From assembly GCA_045617225.1 (NCBI GenBank), contig JAZLIC010000085.1:1-9278 (forward strand): a stretch of DNA of 9,278 bases, written 5' to 3'. Source of the stretch: JAZLIC01 sp045617225. Lineage in GTDB: Bacteria; Bacillota; Clostridia; Monoglobales; Monoglobaceae. Positions 5,807 to 9,278 of this stretch are shown here, one piece after another. Position 1 is the stretch's first letter. Each line of letters opens with the position of its first letter. The translations under genes and the position numbers were made by a program. The notes under the pieces were generated by a model. It did no database searches. It was not told where the DNA came from and saw only the letters and a program-made list of their open reading frames with translations.

Positions 5807-7204
5807 ATGAAGCTTTATAATACCATTACTCGAAATAAAGACGAGTTTAAGTCAATACGCCCCGGAGAGGTTATGATGTACTCTTGCGGGCCTACGGTAT
5901 ACAACTATTTTCATATCGGCAATGCACGCCCGTTTATTGTATTTGACACCCTTCGCAGGTATCTTGAATATTCAGGATATAAAGTGACATTTGTTCAGAA
6001 TTTTACCGATATTGACGATAAAATGATTAACAAGGCAAATGAGCTTGGAATAACTGTCAAAGAGCTTGCAGACGAATATATAAAAGAATACTTTATCGAC
6101 TCCAAAGGTCTTGATATTCACGAAGCTACCGTTCACCCTCGTGCTACCGAAAATATTGACGCAATTATAGACATTATCTCTAACTTAATAGAAAAAGGAT
6201 ATGCGTATAATGTTGACGGTGATGTATATTACAGTACCAAAAAGTTTAAAGAATACGGAAAGCTTTCTCATCAACCGTTAGATGAGCTTGAAAGCGGTGC
6301 AAGAATAAATATAAACGAAGATAAAAACGACCCTATGGATTTTGCGCTTTGGAAAAAACAAAAACCGGGCGAGCCGGCTTGGGAAAGTCCTTGGGGTATG
6401 GGCAGACCAGGATGGCATATAGAGTGCAGTGCAATGGCAAATAAATTTTTAGATAAAACCATTGACATACATAGCGGAGGTCAAGACCTTATCTTTCCGC
6501 ATCACGAGAATGAAATCGCACAGAGCGAAGCTGCAAACGGATGTGTCTTTGCAAACTATTGGCTGCATAACGGCTATATAAATGTAAATAATCAAAAAAT
6601 GTCAAAATCCCTCGGCAACTTCTTTACAGTCCGTGATGTTGCGAAGGAGTTTGATTATGAGGTAATACGTTTCTTTATGCTATCATCTCATTATCGCAGT
6701 CCAATCAATTTCAGTGACGATTTAATGAAGGCGGCCGAAACAAGTCTTTCAAGACTTTATAATTGTCTTGATACCTTAAATTTCTTAAAAGAAAGTGCCT
6801 TCGGCAGCGGTGAAGCAAATTCTGAATTATGTACTGCTTTAAATGAATTTAAGGCAAAGTTTATTTCGGCAATGGATGATGACTTAAATACCGCAGACGC
6901 AATTTCTGTTTTATTTGAAATTGTTGCATATTGTAATAAATTCTTTACTTCCTCTGCTCCGAACGCAAAAGACATAGACTCTGCAATTTCTATGCTTTTA
7001 GAGCTTGGCGGAGTACTTGGACTTTTACAGAAATCAAAAGATGATGAAGTTTCTGACGAAGTTCAAAAACTTTTAAATGAGCGTGCAGAAGCACGTGCAT
7101 CTAAAGATTGGGCAAAATCCGACGAAATACGTGACAAACTAAAAGATATGGGTTATATCGTAAAGGATACTTCAAACGGTCAGCAACTCACCAAGGCAGA
7201 ATAA
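5807..7204 (+). CDS. cysS: Cysteinyl-tRNA synthetase
   Basis: Class I aminoacyl-tRNA synthetase that activates cysteine with ATP and charges tRNA-Cys. The 465 residues are normal (E. coli 461). The class I signature is HIGN (36-39) after MYSCGPTVYNY, and the second is KMSKS (264-268). The zinc site that selects the cysteine thiol is intact: C27, C207 (in GWHIECSAM), H232 and E236 (in FPHHENEIAQSEA). The DALR-type helical region covers about 305-410, and the C-terminal anticodon-binding end contains RAEARASKDWAKSDEIRDKL (426-445). GGAGGA, inside the last codons of cysE, is its ribosome binding site, so the two genes are closely coupled. No truncation or odd residue is seen. Confidence 0.98.
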   Translation: MKLYNTITRNKDEFKSIRPGEVMMYSCGPTVYNYFHIGNARPFIVFDTLRRYLEYSGYKVTFVQNFTDIDDKMINKANELGITVKELADEYIKEYFIDSKGLDIHEATVHPRATENIDAIIDIISNLIEKGYAYNVDGDVYYSTKKFKEYGKLSHQPLDELESGARININEDKNDPMDFALWKKQKPGEPAWESPWGMGRPGWHIECSAMANKFLDKTIDIHSGGQDLIFPHHENEIAQSEAANGCVFANYWLHNGYINVNNQKMSKSLGNFFTVRDVAKEFDYEVIRFFMLSSHYRSPINFSDDLMKAAETSLSRLYNCLDTLNFLKESAFGSGEANSELCTALNEFKAKFISAMDDDLNTADAISVLFEIVAYCNKFFTSSAPNAKDIDSAISMLLELGGVLGLLQKSKDDEVSDEVQKLLNERAEARASKDWAKSDEIRDKLKDMGYIVKDTSNGQQLTKAE

Positions 7205-7219
7205 GAAAAGAGGTTAAAA

Positions 7220-7621
7220 ATGCTTGAAAATATTTTAAAAGATTTTGAAAGCAGTCTTATCTCCCCTGATGAATATTCCGCTTTAACGCTTGCATACATC
7301 GGTGACTGTGTTTATGAACTTTATGTCCGAACTTATCTGATTAAAGATGCAAACCATAATGTAAATGACTTACATAAAGCTGCTACAAAATTTGTATGTT
7401 GTAAGGCACAATCCGAGTTATATTATAAAATCGAGAGCCTGCTTACAGATAAAGAAGCTTATGTATTTAAGCGTGGCAGAAACACAAAGTCACATGTCCC
7501 GAAAAATGCCGATATGAAAGATTATCGCAATGCAACAGGTGTTGAGGCTTTAATCGGCTATTTATATTTAAGCCGGGATTACGACAGGATTACAGAGCTT
7601 TTAAGGCATATTTTTGATTAA
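7220..7621 (+). CDS. mrnC: Mini-ribonuclease III (23S rRNA maturation)
   Basis: A short RNase III-like endonuclease that consists of the catalytic domain only and has no double-stranded-RNA-binding domain. In B. subtilis MrnC trims the 5' and 3' ends of 23S rRNA precursor in a step helped by ribosomal protein L3. The 133 residues fit the family. The active-site helix is LAYIGDCVYELYVR (24-37) with acidic D29 and E33; the second acidic motif is ATGVEALIGYLYL (105-117) with E109. GRNTKSHVPKNADMKDYR (86-103) is also characteristic. The ATG follows AGAGG, 15 bases after cysS. The order cysE-cysS-mrnC is the same as in B. subtilis, which supports the assignment. It should act as a homodimer. Confidence 0.95.
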   Translation: MLENILKDFESSLISPDEYSALTLAYIGDCVYELYVRTYLIKDANHNVNDLHKAATKFVCCKAQSELYYKIESLLTDKEAYVFKRGRNTKSHVPKNADMKDYRNATGVEALIGYLYLSRDYDRITELLRHIFD

Positions 7622-7626
7622 ATTCG

Positions 7627-7663
7627 GCGAACATACCCAATGAGGTGTATAAAATATGTTCGC
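7627..7663. repeat. Perfect 9-bp inverted repeat spanning the start codon of the YitT-like gene
   Basis: GCGAACATA (7627-7635) and TATGTTCGC (7655-7663) are exact complements with a 19-base spacer. The right arm contains the ATG at 7656-7658, and the loop contains the ribosome binding site GAGGTG (7642-7647). In RNA it could form a hairpin that hides the start codon; in DNA the inverted CGAAC/GTTCG half-sites could be an operator. There is no U tract, so it is not a standard terminator. The repeat is certain; a function is a guess. Confidence 0.5.
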
Positions 7664-8495
7664 AAAATTTAAAAAGTACTTTACAATTATTTTAGGTGCT
7701 GCTATTGCCGGATTTGGATTGGAGTTTTTCCTGGTTCCGGCACATGTTGCCGCAGGCGGTGTCGGTGGTCTTGCAACAATTATCTATTATCTTACCGGCA
7801 TACCTGTCAGTTTATTGATACTCCTTATAAATATACCAATCTTTATATGGGGTGCAAAAAACTTTAATTTAAAGTTTATTTTGGTTGCATTGCTCGGCTC
7901 TGTTACCTACTCTGCCTCCTCTGCTGTCTTTTCTGTTTTAAGACCCATTACTGATGATATTATTCTTTCATCTGTATTCGGAGGAGCGGTTTTGGGAATA
8001 GGCGTCGGACTTGTAATTTCCGCAGGAGGCTCTACCGGCGGTACCGACATTGTGGCACTTATTTTAAAAATGCGTATACCGCATTTTTCGGTTGGAAATC
8101 TGTTTTTGATAATTGACAGTATTATAATTATACTTGCAGGATTGGTATTTAAAAGTTGGGACACCATACTCTATTCCGCTTTAACCCTTGTAATAAGCAC
8201 ATATATGATGGATACCATAATTGAGGGTGTGGATTATGCAAAACTTGTCTATATCATCTCGGACAAGCATTTAGAAATTTCAAACGAGATTTCTTCAAAA
8301 CTATACAGAGGGACAACCGTACTCCACGGATGTTCGTATTACACAATGAAAGAAAAGAATATTATTCTTTGTGTGATACGCAAAATTGAGTTAGCAAATC
8401 TTAAATCCCTTATAAACAGTATTGACCCCGAGGCGTTTATTATAGTTTCCGACGCCAAGGAGGTTCACGGACACGGATTTAATAAAAATATATAA
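7656..8495 (+). CDS. YitT-family membrane protein (DUF161 plus DUF2179)
   Basis: Integral membrane protein of the YitT family, common in several copies in Bacillota and without an established biochemical function. The 279 residues fit the family. The N-terminal part (about 8-190) has five or six hydrophobic segments, approximately 8-28, 50-66, 72-94, 103-123, 147-166 and 169-187, with the family's glycine-rich motifs AAGGVGGLATI (32-42) and ISAGGSTGGTDIVALIL (121-137). The cytoplasmic C-terminal DUF2179 domain (about 215-275) contains GTTVLHGCSYYT (219-230), EKNIILCVIRKIEL (233-246) and DPEAFIIVSDAKEVHGHGF (257-275). The ATG is preceded by GAGGTG. It lies 34 bases after mrnC and 25 before transketolase, so it is probably co-transcribed. 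An inverted repeat includes its start codon. The family call is safe; the transport or signalling role is unknown. Confidence 0.93.
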   Translation: MFAKFKKYFTIILGAAIAGFGLEFFLVPAHVAAGGVGGLATIIYYLTGIPVSLLILLINIPIFIWGAKNFNLKFILVALLGSVTYSASSAVFSVLRPITDDIILSSVFGGAVLGIGVGLVISAGGSTGGTDIVALILKMRIPHFSVGNLFLIIDSIIIILAGLVFKSWDTILYSALTLVISTYMMDTIIEGVDYAKLVYIISDKHLEISNEISSKLYRGTTVLHGCSYYTMKEKNIILCVIRKIELANLKSLINSIDPEAFIIVSDAKEVHGHGFNKNI

Positions 8496-8505
8496 ACTAA
8501 TATAC

Positions 8506-8512
8506 AAAGGAG
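8506..8512 (+). promoter_or_regulatory. Ribosome binding site of the transketolase subunit
   Basis: AAAGGAG, eight bases before the ATG at 8521. It fixes the start of the partial last gene and leaves little room for a separate promoter in the 25-base gap. Confidence 0.75.
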
Positions 8513-8520
8513 ATTAAAAG

Positions 8521-9278
8521 ATGACATCAGAACAAATTAACAATCTTAAGCGTCACGCTACAAATGTGCGCAAAATGGCGCTTGAAGCAGTTTATTCGGC
8601 TTCATCAGGTCATCCGGGCGGTTCACTTTCGGTGGCAGATATTTTGACATATTTATATGTTCAAGAGATGCATATTTGCCCTAAGTGTATCAAAGACCCT
8701 GACCGTGACCGTTTTGTACTTTCAAAAGGTCATTGCGCACCTGCACTTTATTCTGTGCTTGCAGAGGTTGGAATACTTCCTAAGGAGGATATAAAAACTT
8801 TCCGCTCTGTTGACAGCTATCTTCAAGGTCATCCTGATATGAAAAAAGTTCCGGGCGTTGATATGTCAACAGGTTCTCTCGGACAAGGAATAAGTGCCGC
8901 CGCAGGTATGGCTCTCGGCGCTAAGCTTGACAATAAGGATTATAGAGTATATACCGCTTTGGGCGATGGCGAAATTGAAGAAGGTCAGGTTTGGGAAGCG
9001 GCAATGTTTGCAGCTCATTATAAACTTGATAACTTGACTGCATTTTTGGATTTTAACGGTTTGCAGATTGATGGCGATATAACAAAGGTTATGAATTCAA
9101 CTCCTATTGACAAGAAGTTTGAAGCGTTTAATTGGCACGTTATTACCATTGACGCACACGACTTTGAGCAAATTGAAGCCGCTGTTAACGAAGCAAAAGC
9201 TACAAAAGGTACACCCACCCTTATCCTTGCGAAATCAATAAAAGGAAAAGGTGTTTCGTTTATGGAAAACCAAGCCGG
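8521..9278 (+). CDS. Transketolase, N-terminal (thiamine-diphosphate-binding) subunit, partial at right edge
   Basis: Split-type transketolase N-subunit of the non-oxidative pentose phosphate pathway, moving two-carbon ketol units between sugar phosphates. 252 codons are visible with no stop; N-subunits of split enzymes are about 270-285 residues, so only a short piece is missing if this is the split form. Motifs in order: SGHPGGSLSVADIL (29-42), DRDRFVLSKGHCAPALY (61-77), GVDMSTGSLGQGISAAAGMA (112-131), and the thiamine-diphosphate/Mg motif starting GDGEIEEGQVWEA (148-160) and ending DFNGLQIDG (177-185) with D149 and N179 as metal ligands. The compact N-terminus and IEEGQVWEAAM segment favour the split form over full-length TktA, but the edge prevents proof. 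A C-terminal subunit gene is expected just downstream. Confidence 0.92.
   Translation, partial: MTSEQINNLKRHATNVRKMALEAVYSASSGHPGGSLSVADILTYLYVQEMHICPKCIKDPDRDRFVLSKGHCAPALYSVLAEVGILPKEDIKTFRSVDSYLQGHPDMKKVPGVDMSTGSLGQGISAAAGMALGAKLDNKDYRVYTALGDGEIEEGQVWEAAMFAAHYKLDNLTAFLDFNGLQIDGDITKVMNSTPIDKKFEAFNWHVITIDAHDFEQIEAAVNEAKATKGTPTLILAKSIKGKGVSFMENQA

Noticed and set aside
7627..7663. LexA (SOS) operator built from CGAAC and GTTCG
   Set aside because: The Gram-positive LexA box needs the half-sites four bases apart; here they are 25 bases apart. No other CGAAC-N4-GTTCG was found in the window.
7907..8167. Minus-strand 86-residue frame inside the YitT-like gene
   Set aside because: Antisense to conserved membrane segments and without a ribosome binding site.
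1..9278. Mobile elements, CRISPR, tRNA/rRNA genes, defence or secondary-metabolism systems
   Set aside because: I saw no transposase, integrase, direct-repeat array, terminal repeats, tRNA cloverleaf or defence-type gene; all sizeable space is filled by housekeeping genes and short regulatory gaps.

Overview
The window looks like chromosomal DNA from a low-GC, Gram-positive anaerobe of the Bacillota, most likely class Clostridia. The basis is the AT-rich sequence (about 40% GC judged by eye), strong AGGAG-type ribosome binding sites, a TTG start codon, sigma-A-type TTGnnn-17-TATAAT promoters, the cysE-cysS-mrnC gene order shared with Bacillus subtilis, and a split transketolase. No species can be named from the sequence alone.

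Layout. (1) Positions 1-1977 are on the minus strand: the N-terminal 418 residues of a sodium:solute symporter, running off the left edge, and upstream of it nth (endonuclease III). The symporter has its own strong promoter in the 76-base gap after nth. (2) Positions 1978-2082 are a divergent promoter region with overlapping -10 elements for nth (leftward) and glyA (rightward). (3) Positions 2083-4594 on the plus strand are glyA (serine hydroxymethyltransferase) and rarA (AAA+ replication-associated ATPase), overlapping by 8 bases. (4) A 15-bp perfect stem at 4596-4631 separates rarA from a convergent minus-strand gene for a small lipoprotein. (5) Positions 5011-5156 are a second divergent promoter region with an AT-rich core. 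(6) From 5157 to the right edge is a plus-strand run, probably one operon: cysE, cysS, mrnC, a YitT-family membrane protein, and the first 252 codons of a transketolase N-terminal subunit. The gaps are 2, 15, 34 and 25 bases.

How the genes relate. GlyA interconverts serine and glycine and supplies one-carbon units. CysE acetylates serine to start cysteine synthesis, and CysS loads cysteine on tRNA-Cys. MrnC matures 23S rRNA, and the cysE-cysS-mrnC block ties cysteine supply to translation. Nth and RarA act in DNA repair and at stalled replication forks. The YitT-like protein and the lipoprotein have no assigned function. The membrane symporter has an unknown substrate.

The window is mostly ordinary housekeeping sequence. 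I see no mobile element, CRISPR array, tRNA, rRNA, phage gene or defence system, and no clear candidate for a new system. The points most worth a second look are a perfect 9-bp inverted repeat that includes the yitT-like start codon, the overlapping nth/glyA promoters, and the small acidic lipoprotein.
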